Assembly (NCBI GenBank): GCA_963667205.1 | Contig: OY762959.1 | Span: forward strand, 372,001 to 436,000 | DNA from: CF-162 sp963667205 | GTDB lineage: Bacteria; Chloroflexota; Dehalococcoidia; SM23-28-2; RBG-16-64-32 | Length of the DNA: 64,000 nucleotides | Reading direction: 5' to 3' | Shown here: positions 44,964 through 52,464 of the stretch, one piece after another | Layout: every line of letters begins with the position of its first letter | Numbering within the stretch: position 1 is the first letter of the stretch | Program-made: the position numbers and the translations under genes | Notes under the pieces: generated by a model | Database searches by the model: none | What the model was told of the DNA's origin: nothing | The model's input: the letters and a program-made list of their open reading frames with translations, nothing else

Positions 44964-45223
44964 GACGGCGCGATGTTACCACGGCGTCAGCGATCGGCTA
45001 GTGCGTACGACCGCGATAGCCAACTGACAAGGCACGTCGAATGGGAGCCGCCTTACGCCGCTTTCGCCGTCACCACGAACCGCGCAAGGCGCTCCGCGCA
45101 CCTGGTGGCGGTGTCGGGACGGCACGTAGCGCTGCTGGGCTGACCATCGCGGGGCTTGACGCCGTGTGGTCATCGGCGGGATAACCGCGCGCACTCGTAG
45201 GGCTGACATCTGGGGAGTGTGCT
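44964..45223. other. Intergenic region before comEA, with a possible competence-gene remnant
   Basis: No clear gene. A 56-codon frame runs 44973-45143 and ends with the peptide HLVAVSGRHVALLG (45099-45140). That is close to the HLLAVSGxH signature of the ComEC channel domain. After one base shift it continues LTIAGLDAV. It may be a comEC remnant or chance. Confidence 0.3.
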
Positions 45224-45772
45224 TTGACGGAGGTTCTGGAGCGCTGGCGGTGGTATATCGTGGCGCTTCTGGCGGTGCCGATGCTGGTGGGCGTGGGCAT
45301 GCTGCTGGAGGAGGAGCTGGACGGGCCGCGGCCGCTGGTGATCGAGCCGGGGGAGCTTTCGACGGACGTCCGGGTGTACGTGGTGGGCGCGGTGGAAGCG
45401 CCGGGGGTGTACCCGCTGGCTGATGGGTCGCGGTGGGTGGACGCGGTGGCGGCGGCGGGCGGCGCGACGGCGGAGGCGGACCTGACGGCGATCAACCTCT
45501 CGCGGCACGTCCGAGACGAGGACCACATCGTGGTGCCGACGGTCGGCCAGACGGCGGTGGCCGGGGCGAGCGCAGAGCCGCTAATCAGCATCAATACGGC
45601 GAGCCAGTCGGTGCGGGAGACGCTTCCGGGTATCGGCGAGGTGCGGGCGGGAGCGATCATTCAGTCGCGGACGGTGGACGGGCCGTTCGGTGCGGTGGAG
45701 GACCTGCTGAGCCGGGATATCTTGCCGGCGTCGGTGTTCGAGGAGATCGCGCCGATGATTACGGTCTATTGA
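45224..45772 (+). CDS. comEA: Competence protein ComEA
   Basis: 182 residues from a TTG start preceded by GGGGAG. One N-terminal membrane helix (YIVALLAVPMLVGVGML), an SLBB-like domain (VRVYVVGAVEAPGVYPLAD), then a C-terminal helix-hairpin-helix DNA-binding pair (ISINTASQSVRETLPGIGEV). ComEA binds incoming DNA outside the membrane and hands it to ComEC. The comEC start overlaps its stop. Confidence 0.88.
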   Translation: MTEVLERWRWYIVALLAVPMLVGVGMLLEEELDGPRPLVIEPGELSTDVRVYVVGAVEAPGVYPLADGSRWVDAVAAAGGATAEADLTAINLSRHVRDEDHIVVPTVGQTAVAGASAEPLISINTASQSVRETLPGIGEVRAGAIIQSRTVDGPFGAVEDLLSRDILPASVFEEIAPMITVY

Positions 45773-46214
45773 CGCTGGCGGTGCTGGCGCTGGCCTGGCT
45801 GATGGGCGTGGCGGCGGCGGCGTTTTCGGGCGCTGATCCGGCGGCGGCGGTGGCGCTGGCATCGATGCTGGGCGCGGCGGCGTTCGCGGTGCGGCCTCGG
45901 GTGGGGACGCTTGTTGTGGTGGCGTTCGCTGCGGTGCTGGTGGCGGTCGCGACGTGGCGGTACGACGAGACGACGCCGTCGGCCGAGGGAACGGTGGCGG
46001 CGGACAACGGCTCGGGCGAGCCTGTGCGGCTGCGCGGCTTAGTGGACGACGAGCCGGACGAGCGCCCGACCGGGCGGCTCTACCGGGTCGCGGTGCGGGA
46101 GAGGTTCGACGGCGTCCGCTGGGTGAAGGCGGAGGGAAAGGTGCTGCTGCGGACGAGGTCCCTCCCGGCGTATGAGCACGGCGATCTGATCGAGATGGAG
46201 GGGGAGTTGGAGGA
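45769..46214 (+). pseudogene. comEC: ComEC N-terminal fragment, truncated
   Basis: Starts with TTG at 45769, overlapping the comEA stop (TTGA). It encodes hydrophobic helices (LAVLALAWLMGVAAAAFSG, TLVVVAFAAVLVAVATW) and then the extracellular DUF4131-like segment VRLRGLVDDEPDERPTGRLY and YEHGDLIEMEGELEEAPPL. ComEC proteins are normally 700-800 residues with a competence channel and a beta-lactamase-like domain. Here homology ends near 46214, and the frame runs on to 46353 with unrelated residues. The break marks the start of the mobile region. Confidence 0.75.
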
Positions 46215-46309
46215 GGCCCCACCTCTCGCCACTCCACCGGACTGTGGATTCCGTACCCGAGTCGCCCTGAGTGGGGCGCTTACACCGTCGCCTGGAAGCA
46301 GGCGGCGTG

Positions 46310-47749
46310 ATGGCCGACACCCGCCGATCAGTTGCCCTCCAAGAGCGCGTTGATCATTTCCGCGTTTCGCCGCCGCAACCGCCGGAACTCGGCCCCGTGG
46401 AGAAGCCAGAAGAAGGAGCCCGACTAAGCAGCGATCAGACATTTTCCTCTGACACTGGTTCCGCTGATGGGGGAGGGGGGATCGAAAGTCCCACCCCATC
46501 GACCTCGGAACCCGGTGTCACCATGTTTCCCCGCCCCGCCCGAAAGTCCGGCCGGTTTTGCGATGTACTCCCGCCCCTGTCGGTACGGGTTTCAGGGTCG
46601 GATCAGCGCCGGTTCGCGCTCCCCGACTTTGAGGGACTCAGGCCGCCCAAGGTTCGCCGCCGCCCCTACCGCTGCCAGCCCATCGCCCCACCGCAGCGTG
46701 ACGACCTCGACCGGCTGTACGAAGAGCGCGTCGCCGGACGGCTGCGGAAGCGCAGCATCGAAACATATCGATGGCTCAGGAAGGACATGCTCAGATGCGC
46801 GTCCAACGCGGCGGGACGCAACGTCGTCCGCATCCTCGACCTGTTTATGGATCGCGATCTGCTGGGCCGGGCGCTGGTCTCCGACCGTCTCGCCGATGGC
46901 AAAATCTGCTCCATGTCCACGATTGCGCACCGCCGGACCGCAATCCGCTCAGTCGCGACGATGCTGCGCCCGGAACTCCAGGCCGACCTCGGGCGCGATC
47001 CGCACGAGATCATCCGTGAGGCGCTGCGGTCCGTGGCGGAGCGTCGGGGAGGGGGCTACCGTATCAACGCCGGTTCACCCCGCACGCGCGGGGGACCTAC
47101 GCCGAGCCCTGAGGACCTTTGCGCCATGATCGCCGCGATGGGGCGCGCCGAAGGCTGGATCGGCCTCCGGGATCGCGCGTTCGCGACGCTGCTGGCGTGC
47201 ACAGCCTCTCGGGTGAACGCCCTCCGGACGCTCGAAGGTGTGGACTGTCACTCTCTACCAGGGGATCGTGTCCGGGTGCTCCTGCACCAGAAGAACGGGC
47301 GCGAACGTCACGAGGTGGAACTGGATCGGGTGTCCCGCGAGGCGCTGCGCCTGTACATGTTCGCCTTCAATGAAGCGATGAGGGGCGCAGGCCGACCCTA
47401 CCGGATCGTCCTAGGGAAGCCGGGACCGATCTGGCGCACCGAACGCGGGGTGCAGATGCCGGAGAAGGCACTGCGGGCTGCGCTCCGCCGTGCGTGCGTC
47501 GTGGCCGGGACGCCGGACTACACGCCTCACGCTTTCCGCCGCGCGTGGGCGACGGCGGCGGCGGAGGTGCTCCCTCGGTGGGAGGGCGCGCTCGGCGGTG
47601 GATGGCGCGGAACCGAGCGGTTCGATGCCTCCTACGTAACTCCGAGTCGCGCGTCGGTCTGGCGAAAACTCGCGGCAGTTGCCGTGGAGCATCCGGCGGA
47701 TCGACCGGAACCGGAGCAGGCGCAGCATGAGCCAGCGCGCGCTCTTTGA
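46310..47749 (+). CDS. Tyrosine recombinase/integrase
   Basis: Catalytic residues of a tyrosine recombinase are visible in the C-terminal half: box I arginine in CTASRVNALRTLEG, HxxR in TPHAFRRAWAT, and the nucleophile Tyr in RFDASYVTPS. A SAM-like N-terminal core-binding region includes KRSIETYRWLRKDM. The first 70 residues are low-complexity, so the true start may be the ATG at 46523; the frame itself is open from 46271. It lies directly after the comEC break, as an element-encoded integrase would. Its end overlaps the next recombinase. Confidence 0.75.
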   Translation: MADTRRSVALQERVDHFRVSPPQPPELGPVEKPEEGARLSSDQTFSSDTGSADGGGGIESPTPSTSEPGVTMFPRPARKSGRFCDVLPPLSVRVSGSDQRRFALPDFEGLRPPKVRRRPYRCQPIAPPQRDDLDRLYEERVAGRLRKRSIETYRWLRKDMLRCASNAAGRNVVRILDLFMDRDLLGRALVSDRLADGKICSMSTIAHRRTAIRSVATMLRPELQADLGRDPHEIIREALRSVAERRGGGYRINAGSPRTRGGPTPSPEDLCAMIAAMGRAEGWIGLRDRAFATLLACTASRVNALRTLEGVDCHSLPGDRVRVLLHQKNGRERHEVELDRVSREALRLYMFAFNEAMRGAGRPYRIVLGKPGPIWRTERGVQMPEKALRAALRRACVVAGTPDYTPHAFRRAWATAAAEVLPRWEGALGGGWRGTERFDASYVTPSRASVWRKLAAVAVEHPADRPEPEQAQHEPARAL

Positions 47750-48737
47750 CCTCGATTCCATTGACCCGGTCCCTAAGCGAGGCCGCCTCGACGCGGATTC
47801 CGAGGCGTTCCTAGCGCGCTATCGAGACCACTACCGCGGTGCCCGATCGGATGGGGCGCTCCGTGGCGAGGTCTCACAGTTGCGAAGCCTCGTCCGTGAG
47901 GCTGTCCGTCAGGGCGGGGGCTCCAGGCTTCCCGAGGTCCTGTCGAACTGTTCTGCGCTGGCAGGAGTGCTAACCGCTCCGGCGAAGCGGCCCTCTGCGG
48001 CCACGGCCTTGATCCGACTCGGGGCAATCAATGCGGCACTCCTCTTCCTGTTCGGCGAGGACGAGGGGAGGCGGCGAATCGACGAACTCGACAAGGCACT
48101 CCCGAAGCGTGCCGAAGCCGAGTGGTACCAGAGCGGCGTAATCTTGGCAGGCGAGCGGGCGCGGCGGCGGGCTCAGAGCCCCACGATCGAGCCGGGCGAC
48201 CTGTTGCGCATCGTGGAGGCCGCTGGAGCCAGGAGGCGAACGGCGCTCTCTCTCCGTGACCGCCTGCTCGTCGCGGTCCACTGCTACAGCGGGCTCGGCG
48301 CGGGCGAGATCCGGGTGCTGCGGTGGGACGACCTGAGATGGGAGTCCGAGGGCGAGGCGTGGAGTGTGGCTGCGGCGCGCGGCACGAAGCGGACGCGCCT
48401 TGCGATCTTCGGCCCGGCTGCTTCCCTCATGATTCGCCATCGCCTGGCGGCTGAGGCGTTCGACGAGTATGCGTTCGCTAACTCCCGAGGTGAGACCCTC
48501 ACCGACCGTCAGGTGCGGCGCATTGTCCTCGCCGCCTGTTCCGCAGCGGGCTTCCCGCACGCCGCCCGGAGTACGCTGATGAGCGCCTCCGCTGCCTACC
48601 TCAGCGCGGCAGGGTTGCGCGACCACGATGTCGCGTTCGCCCTCGGGATCGCCGACATGCGGACCATCAACCGGCTATTGAAGCCGCATCGCAAGTTGGC
48701 GGCGCAGCGTCAGGCGCACGTGCCATACCCCGCTTGA
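47727..48737 (+). CDS. Second recombinase-like protein, catalytic Tyr not apparent
   Basis: 336 residues. It has the fold pattern of a phage integrase: LRDRLLVAVHCYSGLGAGEIRVLRWDD carries a box I arginine and HAARSTLMSASAAYLSAAGLRDHD the HxxR-like box. Where the nucleophile Tyr should come, the text reads ALGIADMRTINRLLKPHRKL with no Tyr. The ATG overlaps the first recombinase by 23 bases, so the two are coupled and may act as a heteromeric pair. The frame also opens upstream at 47679. Confidence 0.6.
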   Translation: MSQRALFDLDSIDPVPKRGRLDADSEAFLARYRDHYRGARSDGALRGEVSQLRSLVREAVRQGGGSRLPEVLSNCSALAGVLTAPAKRPSAATALIRLGAINAALLFLFGEDEGRRRIDELDKALPKRAEAEWYQSGVILAGERARRRAQSPTIEPGDLLRIVEAAGARRRTALSLRDRLLVAVHCYSGLGAGEIRVLRWDDLRWESEGEAWSVAAARGTKRTRLAIFGPAASLMIRHRLAAEAFDEYAFANSRGETLTDRQVRRIVLAACSAAGFPHAARSTLMSASAAYLSAAGLRDHDVAFALGIADMRTINRLLKPHRKLAAQRQAHVPYPA

Positions 48738-48833
48738 GTTTGCGCACGTCGCAAGTGACTGGCTGAGCAGACGATTCGACGGATACGTCTGCGTCGATAG
48801 GCCGTTTAGGGTATAGGCACGCAGGGGGCCTCG

Positions 48834-49319
48834 ATGGCGAACGGGAAGCAGACGACGGCAGCGGCCAGCGGAGGGGCGACCCTGGGGTTCGAGAAGAAAC
48901 TCTGGGACATGGCGGACGCGCTCCGTAACAACATGGACGCGGCCGAGTACAAGCACGTCGTGCTCGGGCTGATCTTCCTGAAGTACATCTCCGATGCCTT
49001 CGAGGCGCAGCACGCGAAGCTCGATGCGGAGATCGGCGAGGGCGCCGACCCTGAGGACCCAGACGAGTACGCAGCTGAGCGCATCTTCTGGGTGCCGCCG
49101 AGCGCGCGCTGGGAGCACGTCAAGGCGCAGGCTCCGCAGCCGACGATCGGCGAGGCGGTGGACGCGGCGATGGCCGCCATTGAGGCCGGGGACGAGAGCG
49201 GGGACGTGCAGTGCGTGCTGTGGCCGCGGGTGTTCGGCCCGCTACCGCCGGACCCTGCGCGGGCCGCTGCTGCTAGTGCAGCGAACGCTCCTAACTCTCC
49301 TGAGTGCTGGGCAGAGTAG
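48834..49319 (+). pseudogene. hsdM: hsdM N-terminal remnant (type I restriction-modification)
   Basis: The first 130 residues are the helical HsdM N-terminal domain: LGFEKKLWDMADALRNNMDA, EYKHVVLGLIFLKYISDAF and ERIFWVPPSARWEHVKAQA. HsdM is normally about 500 residues with the NPPY methyltransferase core; here it diverges after AMAAIEAGD and stops at 49319. No hsdS or hsdR is seen. A stump of a lost RM system. Confidence 0.8.
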
Positions 49320-49716
49320 CAAAGGACCGACGACCAGCCCCTTGAGCCGTAGACAGGAGCCACCCGACCGCGGTCTCAGAGGGACCGGGTCTCAGTTGTC
49401 TACGGCGGCGGCGCGGATGCGTGCAGGGGGCGTCGGCGACCGCGGGCGCCGCGAACTTGCGCACGAGGTCTAGCATGGCCTCCCATCCGGTGGGCAACGC
49501 CCGAACTAAGCAGTCGATGCGCACCCGTCCGAGCTGGACGACATGCCAGGTGCGAGCGACGACTCGGGGCTGACGGAAGTTACCATCTCGACGTGCGGCC
49601 CCTCCTGTTTCCGCGGACAACCCAAGTCCGTGCCAGGGAGCGCACGGGAAGCCGTATCGCCACTCGCGGCGCAAGGTGCTGTGAGACTGCTTATGGGATT
49701 CAAGGGCGCCCGGCTG
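49320..49716. other. Gene-free stretch, likely degraded DNA
   Basis: No convincing gene, RNA or repeat. A minus-strand frame (49291-49674) contains RTWHVVQLGRVRIDCLVRAL, which reads somewhat like protein, but the rest is Arg/Pro-rich noise. It separates the hsdM stump from the EVE gene. Confidence 0.5.
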
Positions 49717-50814
49717 CTATTCGGGTTCCTCAACGTACTCATCCAGGACCGAATCACGCATGTGCCCAAGGTTGGGAGTGTCAGCGATTTCGCGCACACT
49801 CGTGTACGACAAGAAAGTACATGTTTCGGAAAGGGGCCCGCGCTCGAGTAGGGCAAAGACTGGTCGCCGCAATTCATCGAACACCTTGGATCGGCGCTCC
49901 GGCGGTGCCACGATATGAAGGCTAATCTGCATGTTCGGCTGCAGCGCGAGCAAATCCGCCATGCGGAGGATTCCTGAGTAGACGGCCGTGGTGTGCTCGA
50001 CCTCGAACGCTCGGACGATCGAACGGCCGCGGAGCCAAAGCACATCGATGTTCTCGATAGTCTTCAGCGTCGTCTCGTCATAGTTGAGGGGCAGGCGATT
50101 GAGGATTTGCCCCTGGTCGAAGTCGCGCTGACCCATGACGGCCGCACGGTCTCCCATCGGAATCCAGACGCGCATGCCCATACGGACGCCCATTGCCGCC
50201 AGCGTCGCCTGAATCTGGTGAGACTCGCGCGCAGAAGTTTCCACCGCTGTGCTAGCCGTGCTGCTCGGCTCTTCTTCCGGAACGGCAACGGAAACCTCAT
50301 TGTCCGCGCGCCGCACGCGCAGAGTCAGCTTCCTGTACTCCTCTTCATCGAAGGGATAGGTACGTTCATTCCGTGCGGAGCGTTGCAACAGTTCCTCGAT
50401 CAGCGCCCCATCAGCGTCCTCCATCTTGGCGAGACTGGCGCGGAGCCTGCCCGTCCATGTTGATGACCGCCGTTCCTGTCCGCGGGTAAAGGAGAGGTGA
50501 TCCCACACCTCGTCTTCACGGATGGGGACGGCCCTGTCGACATCAAGAACGATCAGGGGATCGACCTCGAACCGCACGACGAAAGGGTCCTCTTCCTGGT
50601 AGAAGATGGGGGTCCGCTCGATAAAGGGCCCTTTAATGATCGTCAGGAGGCCGAACCAGCGGCCGAGCTTCGTCATGTAGCAGACGAGCGTGTCACCTGG
50701 TTCCAGCCGGTCCGCTGCAGCGCGCTGGCGCTCCCGGAATCCTGAGACGGTGCCATCCGAGCGCCGAAACGCTTCGTAGGTCTGCGGCGAGAACAAGTTG
50801 AGAAAGTAGCTCAC
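49717..50814 (-). CDS. EVE-domain protein with nuclease-like C-terminal domain
   Basis: 365 residues from a GTG start. Residues 1-145 form an EVE/PUA-like domain (MSYFLNLFSPQTYEAFRRSD, GDTLVCYMTKLGRWFGLL, FTRGQERRSSTWTGRLRASL); such domains read modified bases. After a Ser/Thr-rich linker the C-terminal half carries IDVLWLRGRSIVRAFEVEHT and YSGILRMADLLALQPN, resembling a PD-(D/E)xK-like core with Asp, then Glu-Val-Glu in place of ExK. This suggests a modification-dependent nuclease (inference). It is next to an hsdM stump and recombinases, a defence-island setting. Biochemical role unknown to me. Confidence 0.65.
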   Translation of the reverse strand: MSYFLNLFSPQTYEAFRRSDGTVSGFRERQRAAADRLEPGDTLVCYMTKLGRWFGLLTIIKGPFIERTPIFYQEEDPFVVRFEVDPLIVLDVDRAVPIREDEVWDHLSFTRGQERRSSTWTGRLRASLAKMEDADGALIEELLQRSARNERTYPFDEEEYRKLTLRVRRADNEVSVAVPEEEPSSTASTAVETSARESHQIQATLAAMGVRMGMRVWIPMGDRAAVMGQRDFDQGQILNRLPLNYDETTLKTIENIDVLWLRGRSIVRAFEVEHTTAVYSGILRMADLLALQPNMQISLHIVAPPERRSKVFDELRRPVFALLERGPLSETCTFLSYTSVREIADTPNLGHMRDSVLDEYVEEPE

Positions 50815-50942
50815 GCCAGCCTTTCGTCGCCGTTGCTGAAATCATGGACCAGAACAACTGCGAGAACACTAACACGCGGCTCCGCGGTGGCTGTGCGGCG
50901 GTGGAGCCGCGGCTTACCCATGGATTGGCAACCGCCAGTCAC

Positions 50943-52183
50943 TGACCTGCCCCCCAGAACCGGTCCAGATCCTGTGCGAGGATTCGGGCCGGTGCGAAGG
51001 GAGTCGGCATGGCACGCAAGCGGTACGCGGCCGAGGAGATCATCGGCAAACTGCGGGAGGCGGAGGTGGTGCTCGCGCAGGGGGAATCGGTCGCGCCGGT
51101 CGCGCGCCGCCTCGGCGTGGCCGAGCCAACGTATTACCGCTGGCGGCGGGAGTACGGGGGCTGCGGGTCGACCAGGCCAAGCGGCTGAAAGAACGGGAGC
51201 GCGAGAACAGTCGGCTGAAGCGGGTGGTGGCCGATCAGGCGCGGGACAACGCGATGTTGGGGGACGTCGCAGCGGGAAACTTCTGCGCCCGGCCAAGCGG
51301 CGCCGGGCGACATCCTACCTCACGGACCCGTACGCGGTGTCGGAGCGGCGGGCCTGCCAGGTCACCGGCCAGGCGCGGGCGACACAGCGCTACGTGCCCC
51401 GGCCGTCCCCGGATGAGCCGGCGCTGATCGCGCGCAGTGTCGCGCTGGCCACCCGCTTCGGCCGCTACGGCTCCCGTCGCATCCCGGCCCGGCTGCGCCA
51501 GGCGGGCTGGCGCGTGAACCACAAGCGGGTGGAGCGGCGCTGGCGTCAGGAAGGCTTGCGGGTCCCCGGGAAGCACCCCCAACGGGGCCGCCTCTGGCTC
51601 GCGGCCGGCGCGCTGGTGCGGCGGCGGGCCGAGCGGCCGTCCCACGTCTGGTCCTACGACTTCGTCTTCGACCGCACCGCCGATGGGCGCCCGGTGCGGA
51701 TCCTCGCCATCGTGGATGAGGACCACCCGCGAGGGCCTGCGTCTCGACGTCGCCCGCCGCCTGCGCAGCGACGACGTCCTGGCGCGGTTGGCCCAGCTGT
51801 TCGTCGAGCGCGGGCCGCCGACGTTTCTGCGGTCCGCCAACGGCCCGGAGTTCACCGCCACCGCGGTACGGGACTGGCTGCACCGGGTCGGGGGCACGAC
51901 CCTCTTCATCGAACCGGGCAGTCCTTGGGAGAACGGCTCTGGGGAATCGTTCAACGGCAAGCTGCGCGACGCGTGCCTCAATCGCGAGCGCTTCGACACC
52001 CTGCTGGAAGCCCAGATCCTCATCGAGGGCTGGCGGCGGGAGGACAACCCGATCCGCCCCCACCGTGCCCTCGGCTACCGCCCCCCCCGCCCCGGAAACG
52101 CAGCAACCCCGGGAACGTCCCATGACGCTCGTCCCGGCGATCGGACTCACTTAACGACTGGTACAACGATCGGGGGCGGGTCA
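50943..52183 (+). mobile_element. IS3-family insertion sequence, copy 1 (decayed)
   Basis: Left end TGACCTGCCCCCCAGAACC and right end ending GGGGGCGGGTCA are inverted, with TGACC(T/C)GCCCCC as the terminal repeat; total 1,241 bases, normal for IS3. It carries orfA and orfB with several lesions. No 3-bp target duplication was established. Confidence 0.85.
51009..52125 (+). pseudogene. IS3 transposase orfA/orfB, copy 1, multiple lesions
   Basis: OrfA begins MARKRYAAEEIIGKLREAE (helix-turn-helix). Its frame shifts at a run of five G (51156-51160) and goes on as LRVDQAKRLKERERENSRLK. OrfB (RPAKRRRATSYLTDPYAVSE, then SHVWSYDFVFD with the first catalytic Asp) shifts again near 51721. The second catalytic Asp of the DDE triad is changed: RSANGPEF instead of RSDNGPEF (GCC at 51836-51838). 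The Glu in PGSPWENGSGESFNGKLRD is kept. A run of C near 52080 may shift the end again. It cannot make active transposase. Confidence 0.8.
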
Positions 52184-52253
52184 GCGTACACTGATCCCCA
52201 AGGTCTAGCGACCCGGACCGCCCGCCGGCCCGCGTTGTGGAATGGTGCGCTAT

Positions 52254-52272
52254 GGTATCATGCTATCATACC
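52254..52272. promoter_or_regulatory. Quasi-palindromic operator-like site
   Basis: GGTATCATGCTATCATACC is nearly its own reverse complement and contains the direct repeat TATCAT-GC-TATCAT. It lies 26 bases before a 32-codon ORF. It resembles ribbon-helix-helix antitoxin operators (inference). Confidence 0.35.
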
Positions 52273-52297
52273 GTGCTCCCCACGAAAGTAGGCCTAA

Positions 52298-52396
52298 ATG
52301 GCGACAAAGGATCTCCGCATCCCCACCACACCGAAGGTGCTGATCCAAGCGCTGCTCAAAGGCGCTGGCACGGGCAAGCTGAAGCCGAAGAGCTAG
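52298..52396 (+). CDS. Possible very small protein (32 residues)
   Basis: Reads MATKDLRIPTTPKVLIQALL and then a Gly/Lys-rich end KGAGTGKLKPKS. It is short, basic and just outside the IS3 right end. It could be the start of a broken antitoxin-like gene or a real small protein. No ribosome site stands out. Confidence 0.3.
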   Translation: MATKDLRIPTTPKVLIQALLKGAGTGKLKPKS

Positions 52397-52416
52397 GGCC
52401 AGTGTCAGATTAGAAG

Positions 52417-52464
52417 GAAGAATGACGATGAGAATCACAAGAAGAATGACGATGAGAATCACAA
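52417..52464 (+). repeat. 24-bp perfect tandem duplication at a start codon
   Basis: Two identical units of 24 bases (52417-52440 and 52441-52464), each containing ATGACGATGAGAATCAC. They cover the translation start of the large exported protein, so its leader reads MTMRITRRMTMRITTG. Confidence 0.95.
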
